This document shows, piece after piece, positions 1-8,823 of a stretch of DNA of 31,553 bases. Both the position numbers and the translations under genes were made by a program. The stretch spans positions 1 through 31,553 of the forward strand of contig CAZDPU010000011.1 of assembly GCA_964507645.1 (NCBI GenBank), in the 5' to 3' direction. Within the stretch, counting starts at the first letter, position 1. Every line of letters begins with the position of its first letter. Under the pieces are notes generated by a model. That model worked only from the letters and a program-made list of their open reading frames with translations. It had not been told where the DNA came from and made no database searches. Origin of the DNA: UBA6624 sp964507645 (GTDB lineage Bacteria; UBP7; UBA6624).

Positions 1-928
1 TATGGAGAGGTATGCTCCCTCGATAAAAGATTTGGCGCCTAGGGATATAGTTAGCAGATCAATCTATGAAGAAATCAAAGCGGGAAGAGGGATAGGCGGA
101 AAGGATTTTGTTTATTTAGATTTGACTCATCTTGGGAGAAAGTTATTAGATAAAAAATTACCAGATGTAACAGGTTTTGCTCGAACATATTTAAATATTG
201 AACCATCTAGTGAGCCTATTCCAGTTAAACCAACAACTCATTATGCAATGGGGGGAATCCCGACCGATATTGATGGAAGAGTTGTTGTTGACTCTGAAGG
301 AAATGTTATGAATGGTCTTTTTGCATGTGGAGAGTGCGCCTGTGTTTCTGTTCATGGTGCCAACAGGCTTGGAACAAATTCCCTTTTAGATTTAGTAGTC
401 TTTGGAAAAAGGGCTGGCCAAAGTGCATCCTTACATGCTGACTCTATGAAGATGACTGAGCTACCAAGTGATTCTGGAGATGAGTCAGAGTCTTTGCTTC
501 AAAACATAAGGTCAAATACAAGGGGTCCAAAAGTTTATGAGGTAAGAAACAAAATGCAAGAAATAATGATGGATTATTGTTCTGTTTTTAGAAACAAAAA
601 AGGAATGGAAAAATGTGTCTCTTTGCTTGCTGAACTCAAGGATGACTTTAAGAAGATTACAATTTCGGATAAATCTAATTTTTACAATTATGAAATGATG
701 GCCGCTTTTGAATTGTCCTGCATGCTTGATGTTAGTGAAGCAACATTGCATGGAGCAATGTTAAGAGAGGAGAGTAGAGGGGCTCATAGTCGAGAGGATT
801 ACCCTGATAGAGACGATAGTAATTGGCTTAAACACACACTGTGTTACAAAAAAGAAAATGGTAATCCAAAATTTGATTTCAAATCCGTTAATCTTGGAAA
901 ATTCGAGGTAAAGGAAAGGGTTTATTGA
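1..928 (+). CDS. sdhA: Succinate dehydrogenase/fumarate reductase flavoprotein subunit, C-terminal part (5' end outside window)
   Basis: About 308 C-terminal residues of the FAD-binding catalytic subunit of succinate dehydrogenase (complex II), which oxidises succinate to fumarate at the inner face of the cytoplasmic membrane. The reading frame is open at the left edge, and the first visible residues (MERYAPSIKDLAPRD) are an internal motif of the family, so the ATG at position 2 is not the real start. The segment GECACVSVHGANRLGTNSL is the conserved FAD/active-site region. The C-terminal domain holds the usual REDYPDRDD...WLKHT signature. Its TGA stop directly abuts the sdhB ATG. The membrane anchor is not in view and may lie upstream. 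Fumarate reductase is an alternative reading, but the aerobic direction is more likely next to this type of sdhB. Confidence 0.96.
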   Translation, partial: MERYAPSIKDLAPRDIVSRSIYEEIKAGRGIGGKDFVYLDLTHLGRKLLDKKLPDVTGFARTYLNIEPSSEPIPVKPTTHYAMGGIPTDIDGRVVVDSEGNVMNGLFACGECACVSVHGANRLGTNSLLDLVVFGKRAGQSASLHADSMKMTELPSDSGDESESLLQNIRSNTRGPKVYEVRNKMQEIMMDYCSVFRNKKGMEKCVSLLAELKDDFKKITISDKSNFYNYEMMAAFELSCMLDVSEATLHGAMLREESRGAHSREDYPDRDDSNWLKHTLCYKKENGNPKFDFKSVNLGKFEVKERVY

Positions 929-1687
929 ATGTTAAGAATTTTTAGAATACAAAGATTCCATCCGGAAAAGAGCCCAAAATCCTGGATTGATGAATATACG
1001 CTTGATGTTGATGAAAATGACAAGATTCTTGATGTTTTGTTGAAGATCAGAGATGAAATTGATACGACTCTTGGCTTTCGGTCATCTTGTGCCCATGGTG
1101 TATGTGGTAGCGATGGGATGATGATTGATGGTATTAACAAGCTTGCCTGCCAAACTTTTGTTGGTGACATACCAGGAAAAAAGCCAATCAATATAGCTCC
1201 TTTGAAAGGGGTTCCTGTAGAAAAGGATTTAATTGTTGAGATGGATCCGTTGCTGGACAAGGTTAAGTCTGTGAATCCATGGGTTGTGGCAAAGGAGCAT
1301 AAAACTGGTGAAAAAGAACTCTTGATGTCTCCGGAAGATTTTGAGAAAATAGAAGACATGACAAAATGTATTTGGTGCTCATGTTGTACAACTTCCTGCC
1401 CATCTCTTTGGTCTGATTCTGACTATCTGGGGCCACAGGCTTTAGTTATGGCAGCAAGGTTCATTTTAGACAGCAGGAATGAAGAGGCTGAAAAAATAAT
1501 AAATAAAGTGGGCGGTCATGATGGTGTTTTCAGATGTCACACAATTGGAAATTGTACTGATGCATGTCCTAGGGACATAGATGTTACTGGGGCCATAGCA
1601 GCAGTCAAGAAAGTTATTTTGCAGGGCATTGAAAACAATGACAGTAATGGCTCTATAATTTGGGAGAACGATGAAAATGAAAAATAA
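929..1687 (+). CDS. sdhB: Succinate dehydrogenase iron-sulfur subunit
   Basis: This 252-residue protein, of normal length for the family, carries electrons from the flavin of SdhA to quinone through three iron-sulfur clusters. The N-terminal ferredoxin domain has C54 and C59, an Asp at position 62 where many relatives have Cys (E. coli SdhB also has Asp there), and C74, as [2Fe-2S] ligands. The C-terminal domain has the motif CIWCSCCTTSCP and later RCHTIGNCTDACP, the ligands of the [4Fe-4S] and [3Fe-4S] centres. The ATG starts at the base after the sdhA stop, so translation is probably coupled. The 3' end overlaps the next gene by 17 bases. Confidence 0.97.
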   Translation: MLRIFRIQRFHPEKSPKSWIDEYTLDVDENDKILDVLLKIRDEIDTTLGFRSSCAHGVCGSDGMMIDGINKLACQTFVGDIPGKKPINIAPLKGVPVEKDLIVEMDPLLDKVKSVNPWVVAKEHKTGEKELLMSPEDFEKIEDMTKCIWCSCCTTSCPSLWSDSDYLGPQALVMAARFILDSRNEEAEKIINKVGGHDGVFRCHTIGNCTDACPRDIDVTGAIAAVKKVILQGIENNDSNGSIIWENDENEK

Positions 1688-2816
1688 ATCTAATATCCTT
1701 TTTTTGCTGCTTTGTGTGGTTGGGTATTTCCTTATTGTTGCTCCTGCAGCTCAAGGTTCTATTTTGACAAACAAAGATAACCAAAAAAACATATTCCCAG
1801 ATGATGGCTTGGATTTAGTTTTAAGTGTAGATGATTCTGAAAAGAGTTGGAATTGGGATTTGTCAATTGGATTTGGCCCCATTCAGGACCAGCAAGATCT
1901 TATTGCTGATATGAGCCTTTCAGCTGAATTTTTGACAAAAATTAAAAAAGATGAAGATGATTTCCAATTTGCTATTTTTGTAGAGGATTCGAATTTGGAA
2001 GTGAGTTTTGAAGACAACCAGACTGAAGAGCCAGTCGATGCTCTTTCCCTAGCAAGGATATTTGGCTATCCCATTGATGAAACTTTAGAAATGCTAGACG
2101 GCTATATAGGAACAATGCTTTTGGATGGAAAGGGCGCTTTGTTAACATTTGATATAGGAAACGAGAGGGAAAAGGAGATGGGGGAGAGTGAATATCTTTA
2201 TTGGGTTGATTACAGGGATAAGATTGAATCTAGCAGATATGAAATGTTGGATTCCGGCATTGAAGATGTTGTTCCTTGGATGTTTGGATACATTCCTTTA
2301 GACAGGATAAATTCTGATTATTCAAAAGAATGGAATATTGCCAACATAATGAAGGTATTTGATTTTTGGTACGAGCAAGAAAAAGAATGGAATGAAGATG
2401 TTCCCTCTGAAGAAGAGTATGTTTATATTAAAGATTTTCTTGAATCCATAATTCCTGAAATGGGGCTAAGGCAGGCATTGGTTGGAGTTGAAGGCAATGA
2501 TCTTGTTTTTTCGCTAGATGCTTTTGGTACGTTAAGTTTAGAGGATTTATGCTTAGCAATGGAAAGCATGCAGGAGGTTGAAGAAGGGTTTTCAACAGAC
2601 GATTATCTAGGAGAGGGAAATTGTTCTGATTATGACATGAGGATAATCTTGTCTGGAGACGGAGAACTTGTTATAAACAGCGAGAATGGTATGCTTGTTT
2701 CAAGATCTATGGATTTAATGCTAGAGATGAAAGGTTATCTTCCTTCTGACATTTCGCCTTCCGGAGTTGAGATGAAATTAGATTTTCCTCTTTTTATTTC
2801 TGAAACATTAAATTGA
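1671..2816 (+). CDS. Unrecognised secreted acidic protein, coupled to sdhB and an ABC exporter
   Basis: I do not recognise this 381-residue protein. It begins with a clear Sec signal peptide: basic MKMKNK, a hydrophobic stretch to about residue 25, and a likely cleavage after APAAQG near residue 29. The mature part is strongly acidic, has only two Cys and no further membrane segment, and ends with strand-like hydrophobic runs, so it should be a soluble exported protein. It overlaps the end of sdhB by 17 bases and the TTG start of the following ABC ATPase gene by four (TTGA). This arrangement suggests joint expression, and possibly that the exporter serves this protein or shares its process. 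Two in-frame ATGs (1671 and 1677) could both serve as start. Confidence 0.8.
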   Translation: MKMKNKSNILFLLLCVVGYFLIVAPAAQGSILTNKDNQKNIFPDDGLDLVLSVDDSEKSWNWDLSIGFGPIQDQQDLIADMSLSAEFLTKIKKDEDDFQFAIFVEDSNLEVSFEDNQTEEPVDALSLARIFGYPIDETLEMLDGYIGTMLLDGKGALLTFDIGNEREKEMGESEYLYWVDYRDKIESSRYEMLDSGIEDVVPWMFGYIPLDRINSDYSKEWNIANIMKVFDFWYEQEKEWNEDVPSEEEYVYIKDFLESIIPEMGLRQALVGVEGNDLVFSLDAFGTLSLEDLCLAMESMQEVEEGFSTDDYLGEGNCSDYDMRIILSGDGELVINSENGMLVSRSMDLMLEMKGYLPSDISPSGVEMKLDFPLFISETLN

Positions 2817-3700
2817 CAGAAGAAAAAAATCTAAGTCCAATACATGTAGAGAATGCTCTAAGGCATTTTGGTAAAATAAAAGCTCTTGATGATTTTTCAT
2901 TAACTGTAAATCCAGGAGAATTTGTTGGATTAATCGGCCCTAACGGAGCAGGCAAAAGCACCCTTATAGGATCTTTGCTTGACTTAGTTAAACTCCAAGG
3001 TGGAGAGGCTAGGGTATTTGGACATAACCCAGGAGAAACACAAGGGAAAGAAAAGATTGGTTATTTGCCAGAGTTTTTCTTTTGTCCTGATTATCTGACT
3101 CCTAAATCATATTTAAGGGAAATTGGGAACTTGCACGGGATGAAGGCTTCAGAGGTTCTTGAATATTCAAAAAGCTTAGTTTCATTATTGGGACTTGGTG
3201 CTCACATGGATAGACTTTCAGGAAAGCTTTCAAAAGGGCTTCTTAGAAGAGTGGGGATTGTTAGAAGTCTTTTTCATAATCCTGACTTAATCATCTTTGA
3301 TGAGCCAGCATGGGGGCTTGATCCCTTTGGGAGAAAGGCTTTAAATGAAATTTTGCTTGATTTGAAAAAAAAGGGAAAGACTCTTCTTTTATGTAGTCAC
3401 AATATGGAAATGGTTGAAAGCATTTGTGACAGATTTGTTTTTATAGAAAATGGAAAAGTTCAGGGTGAGGGCAGTAATAAGGATCTTTCAATCCAGGATG
3501 AAGTAAAAATAATTTACAAAAACAACAAAAAGATTATCCCTAAAAGCAAAAAGGTAAATAGCTCATGGGTTGTCCTTGTGAGTGAGAAGGATAGGGAAAA
3601 ACAAATTCAAAAGTTGATTGATTCAGGCTCAAAGATAATAAATGTATCCGAAAGCAGGACTGACTTAATTGACTGGGTTGTTTCAAAAAGCGCGAAATAA
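2813..3700 (+). CDS. ABC transporter ATP-binding protein (ABC-2 exporter type)
   Basis: This 295-residue nucleotide-binding subunit should energise export by the permease encoded immediately downstream. Walker A is GPNGAGKST at residues 42-50. The signature region is LSKGLLRRVG near 139-148 in place of a canonical LSGGQ, as is common in ABC-2 type exporters. Walker B is LIIFDEP with D163 and E164, followed by GLDP and the switch His in LLLCSHNMEMVE. The family resemblance is to NosF/GldA-type ATPases. A C-terminal extension of about 75 residues follows the ATPase core. The start is a TTG overlapping the stop of the preceding gene (TTGA). No ATG lies close enough upstream of the first conserved strand, so I accept TTG. 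The substrate is not evident. Confidence 0.93.
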   Translation: MTEEKNLSPIHVENALRHFGKIKALDDFSLTVNPGEFVGLIGPNGAGKSTLIGSLLDLVKLQGGEARVFGHNPGETQGKEKIGYLPEFFFCPDYLTPKSYLREIGNLHGMKASEVLEYSKSLVSLLGLGAHMDRLSGKLSKGLLRRVGIVRSLFHNPDLIIFDEPAWGLDPFGRKALNEILLDLKKKGKTLLLCSHNMEMVESICDRFVFIENGKVQGEGSNKDLSIQDEVKIIYKNNKKIIPKSKKVNSSWVVLVSEKDREKQIQKLIDSGSKIINVSESRTDLIDWVVSKSAK

Positions 3701-3701
3701 G

Positions 3702-4544
3702 ATGAAATTTAAAAATATATTAACGATTGGAAAAATGACTTTTCAGTCTGTTGTTGGAAACAGAAAAGCTCTCAGGATGGTTTTTATAGGTGCTCTTCTA
3801 TTTGGCCTTTCAACATATGCTTTATCCCAGAGCCAAGATGCAACCGTGGTTACGTTTACATGGACGGGGATAGGTTTTTTGTTTTTAGTCATCTCTTACC
3901 AAGCCGCTGATCTTCTGAGGGAAGATCTAAGGAAAAAAACACTTACTCCGATAATTACAGCTCCAATAAGCAGGCTTGAATATAGCTTAGGAAGGTTCTT
4001 CGGGCTTTTTGTTCCTGGCTGGGTGATACTTTCTGGGCTTTATTGGCTCTTGTTTGAGTATGGTGTTGTCAGGACTGAAGGTTATGAGATTGTGAAGAAT
4101 GTTGCTTTTTTGACTCGTCAACTTCCAGATTTTGATATACCTCTCGGTCTTCCGGCTGCAAAAGAGCTTGCAACTGTTTTCTGGACCTTGCTTTCATCAT
4201 TCATGTTTGTTGTCATGTCAGCCCTTTATTTCCTTTCTGCAAAATTCAACCAGAAGGCAGCAATTGCCTTGGCTTTTTGTTGTTGGCCCCTTATAAGCTG
4301 GTTTTGGAGACTCCCTATAAAAATTGAGAATGAAGTTTTTACATCCCTTGTTACGATGGGTGGTTTAAAGGAGGGGTGGCCTGCTTTGCCTACGATGGGT
4401 TTATGGGTTCCGATTATTGTTTCTGGCAAGGATGCAATAGATATTGCTTCAATCTACGCAATGCAATCAATCGCCTGGTCAGTCATTTTCATATTCCTGG
4501 GTTACAGGTTATTCAAGAACATTGACCTTTCAAGGCCTCAATAG
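3702..4544 (+). CDS. ABC-2 type permease subunit
   Basis: This 280-residue integral membrane protein has about six hydrophobic segments, near residues 26-42, 49-68, 99-118, 157-179, 186-202 and 253-271, the layout of ABC-2 exporter permeases (NosY/GldF-like). Segment two is followed by a charged, amphipathic LLREDLRKKTLTPIITAPI stretch typical of these permeases. I chose the ATG at 3702, one base after the TAA of the ATPase gene, rather than an upstream TTG at 3669 that would add eleven unlikely residues inside the ATPase gene. It should pair with the ATPase as a homodimeric or heterodimeric exporter. It is the last gene of this plus-strand operon, and a terminator-like hairpin overlaps its end. 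Confidence 0.9.
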   Translation: MKFKNILTIGKMTFQSVVGNRKALRMVFIGALLFGLSTYALSQSQDATVVTFTWTGIGFLFLVISYQAADLLREDLRKKTLTPIITAPISRLEYSLGRFFGLFVPGWVILSGLYWLLFEYGVVRTEGYEIVKNVAFLTRQLPDFDIPLGLPAAKELATVFWTLLSSFMFVVMSALYFLSAKFNQKAAIALAFCCWPLISWFWRLPIKIENEVFTSLVTMGGLKEGWPALPTMGLWVPIIVSGKDAIDIASIYAMQSIAWSVIFIFLGYRLFKNIDLSRPQ

Positions 4545-4551
4545 TTTTTTT
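4521..4551 (+). terminator. Likely intrinsic terminator of the sdh-ABC operon
   Basis: The arms ATTGA (4521-4525) and TCAAT (4538-4542) can pair, and CC (4526-4527) can pair with GG (4534-4535), leaving a TTTCAA loop and a two-base bulge. Seven T residues follow at 4545-4551. The hairpin overlaps the last codons of the permease gene. The stem is short, so this is a moderate call; the position at the end of a long plus-strand operon facing a convergent gene supports it. Confidence 0.45.
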
Positions 4552-4693
4552 ACTTTGTTTTTCTAAGAGCTATAGCTAAATACCCTATACCAACTCCAAT
4601 AAGCAATGCACTTATAAGGTTTCCTGTAGCAAAACCTATTCCTAAACCTATACACACACAAGCTGTAAACAAATAGTTTTGTTGTTTTCCCAT
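4550..4693 (-). CDS. Small hydrophobic protein, 47 residues, glycine-rich membrane helices
   Basis: A short reading frame lies just downstream of the tricorn gene on the same strand, starting five bases after its stop. It encodes MGKQQNYLFTACVCIGLGIG followed by a second hydrophobic run rich in small residues (FATGNLISALLIGVGIGY) and a basic tail RKTK. The regular glycines in both halves (GLGIGFATG, GVGIG) resemble a glycine zipper, and the whole would form one long or two short membrane helices with the basic tail inside. It fills what would otherwise be an unexplained gap. No strong ribosome binding site precedes it, so expression by coupling with the tricorn gene is likely. The function is unknown. 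Confidence 0.6.
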   Translation of the reverse strand: MGKQQNYLFTACVCIGLGIGFATGNLISALLIGVGIGYLAIALRKTK

Positions 4694-4698
4694 GTCGG

Positions 4699-7600
4699 CT
4701 ATTTTAAGTTCTTAAGTAAGGATTTGATTGCTGCATCAAGTTGAGGGTCATTTCCGCTTATTTCGTCTTCTGGAGTTATCTCAACGATGATGTCTGGTAT
4801 TGCAGGTCCGTTCTCTTGGTTCTTCCCGAGTTTGTCTCCATCTGCAACAAACCAGCCCCTGAAAGGATACCTCATTGAAGATCCGTCTATAAGCCCTTTT
4901 GAACCTGTTGATATCACTGCTCCTCTTGTAGGCACTCCAACCACTTTTCCTCTGCCCAGTGTTTTGATTGCATGTGAAAATATCTCTGCATTGCTGTATG
5001 AATTTTGATTGCACAATACGATGATTGGCTTTGTCCAAGAGTACATCGATAGCCTATTTTGAGGGTATCCGAAACTTCCTTCGCTTGCGCCTCTTGGAAT
5101 CGTGTAGGCATGTCTTTCAACCATCAGGATCTGAAGCAGCATGTCTGTTGTCCACCCTCCGCCATTGTCTCTGACATCAATAACCAGTCCTTCTTTTCCA
5201 TGACCAACAGAATAAAGTTCTGCTTCAAATCTTTCCAAGCTTGGCTGGCTCATTCCTTGAATATGAACATATCCAAGTTTCCCATCAGAATCTTTTTCAG
5301 TTTTTTCTCTGTTTTCTTTCACCCACTGCTCATAAAGCGCGCTTCTTATTGAATATGAGGAAACCGGCTCTATTTCGATTATTTTTTCTTCAACTTCACC
5401 CAAAACTTCCACCTCTATCGTTGATGAAAAATCAGGACCCAGGGACTCTTGTTTTGAATTTGTTGCTTGGAGTATTAATGTGTGTTTTCCAGGATCTAAG
5501 TTGAGTATTGTTGTTTCAACTTCCTTGCCAAAGTGAAGATGATTGATGTCATGAGGAACGATTTCTCCTTTTTCAATATTTTCGCCATTGATTACCAAAG
5601 AAAGATAAACATCCACTGGATCAACCCCATGGTCAAATGAAATTTTTTCTTTAACCCCATGGTCATGGTTATGTCCATCATGCATTCCTTCATCTGCCAT
5701 GCCTCCATGATCCATGTGTTCGTCACAATGCTCACATCCTTTGCCATCGCACATAGAACATACCATTTCATCATTTCCATTGTCCATTTGTGCCCCATGT
5801 TCTGAATGGTCATGGTTATGCCCATCTTTCATTGGGTCTGCTGGAACATTTAATGGAAGGTCTAGAACAGTGCTGAAAGAAACCTCAAAGGCGCCCTTGA
5901 AAACGGATTTGTCTTTTGGGTAGGTGAAGAAGACTTTTGGAAGCATTTCTTCTTTTTCCATCACTTCGATTGTTATTGTTTTGTAAAGGTCGTCATCAAT
6001 GATTTCATGCAGGCCATCTGCAAGTTGAATCGTTAGTGTATGTTCTCCCGGTTCAAGTTCAACATACCCATATTTTTCACCCAACATGTAATGGATATGT
6101 GTTTCATCAGCCGGTATTATTGAGCCTTTTTTTGATGGAGCATCATCGATTATCAGATGAAAGTGACCTTTTTTCTCTGTCCTTAATCCAGCCATTTCAA
6201 TTTCAAAACCAGAAACTCCAAAACCTACAAAAAGAGGAGAGGATACCTTGTCCCCATCTTTTATATTAGAGAACCAAACTTCGTTCTTTATTTCTTGATC
6301 CTCCGTTTTTCTTTCAATGGTCAAGGGTATTTCATTCGAAGATGTATCAATTAATAAATTATGTATGTTTTCTCCGTCTATATTGACTTTATTTACCTTT
6401 GTTACTATGTCACCTTTTTTCAAATCGATATTGTGTTTGTCAGCAGGTGTGTTTTCTATTATTGATTTGACCATAAGGCCTTTCCCTTCGTGCTCCCAAT
6501 CAAAAAGAACGCCTAATGACCCTGTATATTCCCTGCTTTCATCTAAAGAAGGTATTCTTCCGTAGTATCCAAGATGGCTTCCGTTTAGCTCTCCAAGCAT
6601 TGAATCGATTATGTAGTCAAAATCTCTTGGGTGCGCTGCATTGACAGCCCATGGAAGGTATCTGTCATGGATATCTTCCCAGTTTGCCCCATGTAGATTT
6701 GGATCATAAAAACCTCTGTACATTGTGGCCCAGGCTTCTTCGAAAACAACTTTTCTTTGCTGGACTCTGTCCAATTTGTATCTTGCCCTAAATGTTTTTT
6801 GTGAAACAGAATTTTTTGTTGGTGATGTTGAATAAATTGTCCCTCCAGACTTAAGGTAGTATATTTTTTTCCCATCATTGCTCCATCTTATATTGCTTGG
6901 AGAATGTCCTGATGTTACCTTGGTTGCTGCTGATCCAAAAAATCCAAAATCATTCATTGACATGGAATAGAGGTCGCTTCCGTCATGAGTGCCTCTGAAT
7001 ATGATTCTTGAACCTTCTTCATTTAGAAGAACTTCGGTTTCACTCCCATCAAAAGAGGTTGCTCTTCTTAACCTAAATTCAATATCTTCCAAGTCAATCT
7101 CGACCCATTTTGAGTCTTCACCTCTTTCTTCTTCTTCTTTTTCCCACAGCTCTTCTCTTTCTTGCTGGCTAAGGTCTTCGTCATTTTCTCTTAAGAAAAC
7201 ATACCAGATATCTGAATATGTCGAGCTTCCTCTAGGGCTAAAGCTTGTCCTTGTACTTGAGAAAGCCAAAACACGTCCATTTTCACTCCATGTTGGGTAC
7301 ATATCCATATCGGGGTGAGATGATACGTTTTTTGGACTTGTTGATCCATCTGCTTTTGCAATCCATATGTCAGAATTATGTTCTATATCTTCAACATTCC
7401 AAGATATCCATTCTGAATCTGGACTCCATGATATCAAGGGCCAATCCCAACCATCCCTCAGTTCAATTTCATTTGTGATAACTTCCTCTTTGTTTTCTGA
7501 AGATGGGTCATAATCTGCAACAATAAGTTTCCCATAGTTTCTTACAAACGCAATCTTTTCCCCATTTGGAGAAACCTTTGGACGGTGTGTTGGGTTTAGG

Positions 7601-8823
7601 CCACTTGTTATTTGGTAGGTTTTCCATTCTTCCACTTCTCTAATTTCTTCTTTTTCTTCAGAAGGTTCAGCTATCCATATTTGTTCTGTATTACATATTT
7701 CTTTTTCAGAGTCTTCAGGACATGAACTTGAGGTAAAAAGAATCTTTTCTCCATCATCTGTCCATTGAACATAGATTTCCTGCTCAGCTGTAAATGTCAC
7801 TCTATGGGATTCTTCTTTTTCTAAATCTTGTAGCCAGATGTCTCCATCAAGAACAACAAGCAATGCATCAGGGTCACTAGGGGAAATTGAAAAAGATGAT
7901 GCTCCAGAAGTTACTGTTTTCCATTCAAAATCATTAGACAGAGAATCTCCAGTTACTTCAATTTTTAGTTCTTTTAATTTTTGAGGTCCTGTTTCAAAGA
8001 GAAGAATTCCTCCTCCAACCTCCATTGATATTAATGTTCCATCAGAGGATATAGATGCATTTCTAGGACCATCTTTTTCAAAATCTGTATGTCGTTTTGT
8101 TTTCCCTTTGAGATTTGTTGAGTGAAGGTTGTAAGTTCCATCTTTTTCTGATATGTACCAGATTGTTTTTCCATCAGGAGCCCACATTGGAGAATGATCA
8201 GCCCCTTCAAAATTTGTTATTAACTTTGCATCTTCTCCTGTTTCTTTTATCCATATGTCCGCATCTCCAGACCCTCTATATCCTTTTCTTCTTGTGCTTT
8301 CAGAACCTCTCATGTAGGCAAGAATCTTTCCATCAGGAGAGTAGGCTGGTTGATAACCCAGGTACTCTGTAAAGCGAACAGGGGTATCTTTTTCATTTAT
8401 ATTTATTTTGTACATTTCAGGATTTCTATAGTTTGTTTCATATCTCATGCTCGTAAAGATGATGCTTGTTCCATCATTTGAGAAGCCTGATATAAGGTCA
8501 GATCCTGACCAGTATGTAAGCCGTTCTGGTTTTCCACCATTTTTTGATGTTATGTAGATGTCATCATTGCCCCATCTATCAGAAACAAAACCAATTTGAG
8601 ATCCATCAGGAGACCAGATTGGGGAATGGTCGTATGCTGGATGTATTGTCAATCTCTTTGCCTCTCCACCACTGCTCGAGACGGTCCATATGTCTCCTTG
8701 CCAACTGAAGGCAATTTGAGATCCATCAGGAGATGGAGAGGGGTGTCTTGGGAGAATTGCTTCTTCTCCATGTAAATTGAATTTAAATAGTATTAAAAAT
8801 ATTAGTGATAATGTTTTTTTCAT
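4699..8823 (-). CDS. Exported tricorn-type S41 serine protease with two inserted DUF4399-like domains and a His/Cys-rich loop
   Basis: At 1374 residues this is longer than classical tricorn proteases (about 1070). Order: signal peptide (1 to about 19); beta-propellers built of PD40 repeats with many SPDG/WSPDG motifs (about 20-680); tricorn C1 domain with S749-H750 in ELNGSHLGYYG; PDZ domain (about 760-850); a DUF4399-like domain (about 850-956; GHFHLIIDDAP, HIHYMLG, ELEPGEHTLTIQL); a second DUF4399-like domain (about 959-1143; NHLHFG, LDPGKHTLILQA) interrupted by a His/Cys-rich loop (about 997-1060); and the S41 catalytic domain with S1277 in NSYSNAEIF and E1337 in QENGPAIPD. These match the tricorn Ser/His/Glu catalytic set (S965, H746 and E1023 in Thermoplasma, from family knowledge). 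The export signal implies a periplasmic or secreted peptidase, unlike the cytoplasmic archaeal enzyme. A good GGAG site lies 11 bases upstream of the ATG. Confidence 0.93.
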   Translation of the reverse strand: MKKTLSLIFLILFKFNLHGEEAILPRHPSPSPDGSQIAFSWQGDIWTVSSSGGEAKRLTIHPAYDHSPIWSPDGSQIGFVSDRWGNDDIYITSKNGGKPERLTYWSGSDLISGFSNDGTSIIFTSMRYETNYRNPEMYKININEKDTPVRFTEYLGYQPAYSPDGKILAYMRGSESTRRKGYRGSGDADIWIKETGEDAKLITNFEGADHSPMWAPDGKTIWYISEKDGTYNLHSTNLKGKTKRHTDFEKDGPRNASISSDGTLISMEVGGGILLFETGPQKLKELKIEVTGDSLSNDFEWKTVTSGASSFSISPSDPDALLVVLDGDIWLQDLEKEESHRVTFTAEQEIYVQWTDDGEKILFTSSSCPEDSEKEICNTEQIWIAEPSEEKEEIREVEEWKTYQITSGLNPTHRPKVSPNGEKIAFVRNYGKLIVADYDPSSENKEEVITNEIELRDGWDWPLISWSPDSEWISWNVEDIEHNSDIWIAKADGSTSPKNVSSHPDMDMYPTWSENGRVLAFSSTRTSFSPRGSSTYSDIWYVFLRENDEDLSQQEREELWEKEEEERGEDSKWVEIDLEDIEFRLRRATSFDGSETEVLLNEEGSRIIFRGTHDGSDLYSMSMNDFGFFGSAATKVTSGHSPSNIRWSNDGKKIYYLKSGGTIYSTSPTKNSVSQKTFRARYKLDRVQQRKVVFEEAWATMYRGFYDPNLHGANWEDIHDRYLPWAVNAAHPRDFDYIIDSMLGELNGSHLGYYGRIPSLDESREYTGSLGVLFDWEHEGKGLMVKSIIENTPADKHNIDLKKGDIVTKVNKVNIDGENIHNLLIDTSSNEIPLTIERKTEDQEIKNEVWFSNIKDGDKVSSPLFVGFGVSGFEIEMAGLRTEKKGHFHLIIDDAPSKKGSIIPADETHIHYMLGEKYGYVELEPGEHTLTIQLADGLHEIIDDDLYKTITIEVMEKEEMLPKVFFTYPKDKSVFKGAFEVSFSTVLDLPLNVPADPMKDGHNHDHSEHGAQMDNGNDEMVCSMCDGKGCEHCDEHMDHGGMADEGMHDGHNHDHGVKEKISFDHGVDPVDVYLSLVINGENIEKGEIVPHDINHLHFGKEVETTILNLDPGKHTLILQATNSKQESLGPDFSSTIEVEVLGEVEEKIIEIEPVSSYSIRSALYEQWVKENREKTEKDSDGKLGYVHIQGMSQPSLERFEAELYSVGHGKEGLVIDVRDNGGGWTTDMLLQILMVERHAYTIPRGASEGSFGYPQNRLSMYSWTKPIIVLCNQNSYSNAEIFSHAIKTLGRGKVVGVPTRGAVISTGSKGLIDGSSMRYPFRGWFVADGDKLGKNQENGPAIPDIIVEITPEDEISGNDPQLDAAIKSLLKNLK
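5660..5820. repeat. Two 14-base direct repeats encoding the two GHNHDH motifs of the tricorn loop
   Basis: The same 14 bases, TGGTCATGGTTATG, occur at 5660-5673 and 5807-5820 within the tricorn gene. Each encodes, on the minus strand, the core of a DGHNHDH motif. The two copies bracket the four-Cys motif. Identity at the DNA level, including synonymous positions, suggests a recent internal duplication or recombination of the metal-binding segment, but the repeat is short. Confidence 0.5.

Noticed and set aside
5620..5840. CRISPR-like or regulatory repeat array
   Set aside because: The repeats are only two 14-base copies inside a coding frame and encode His-rich motifs; there is no spacer periodicity.
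4781..8372. Many open frames of 65-110 codons on the plus strand and other minus frames within the tricorn gene
   Set aside because: They lie inside a gene whose protein has clear domains and catalytic residues; none shows a known motif or its own ribosome binding site.
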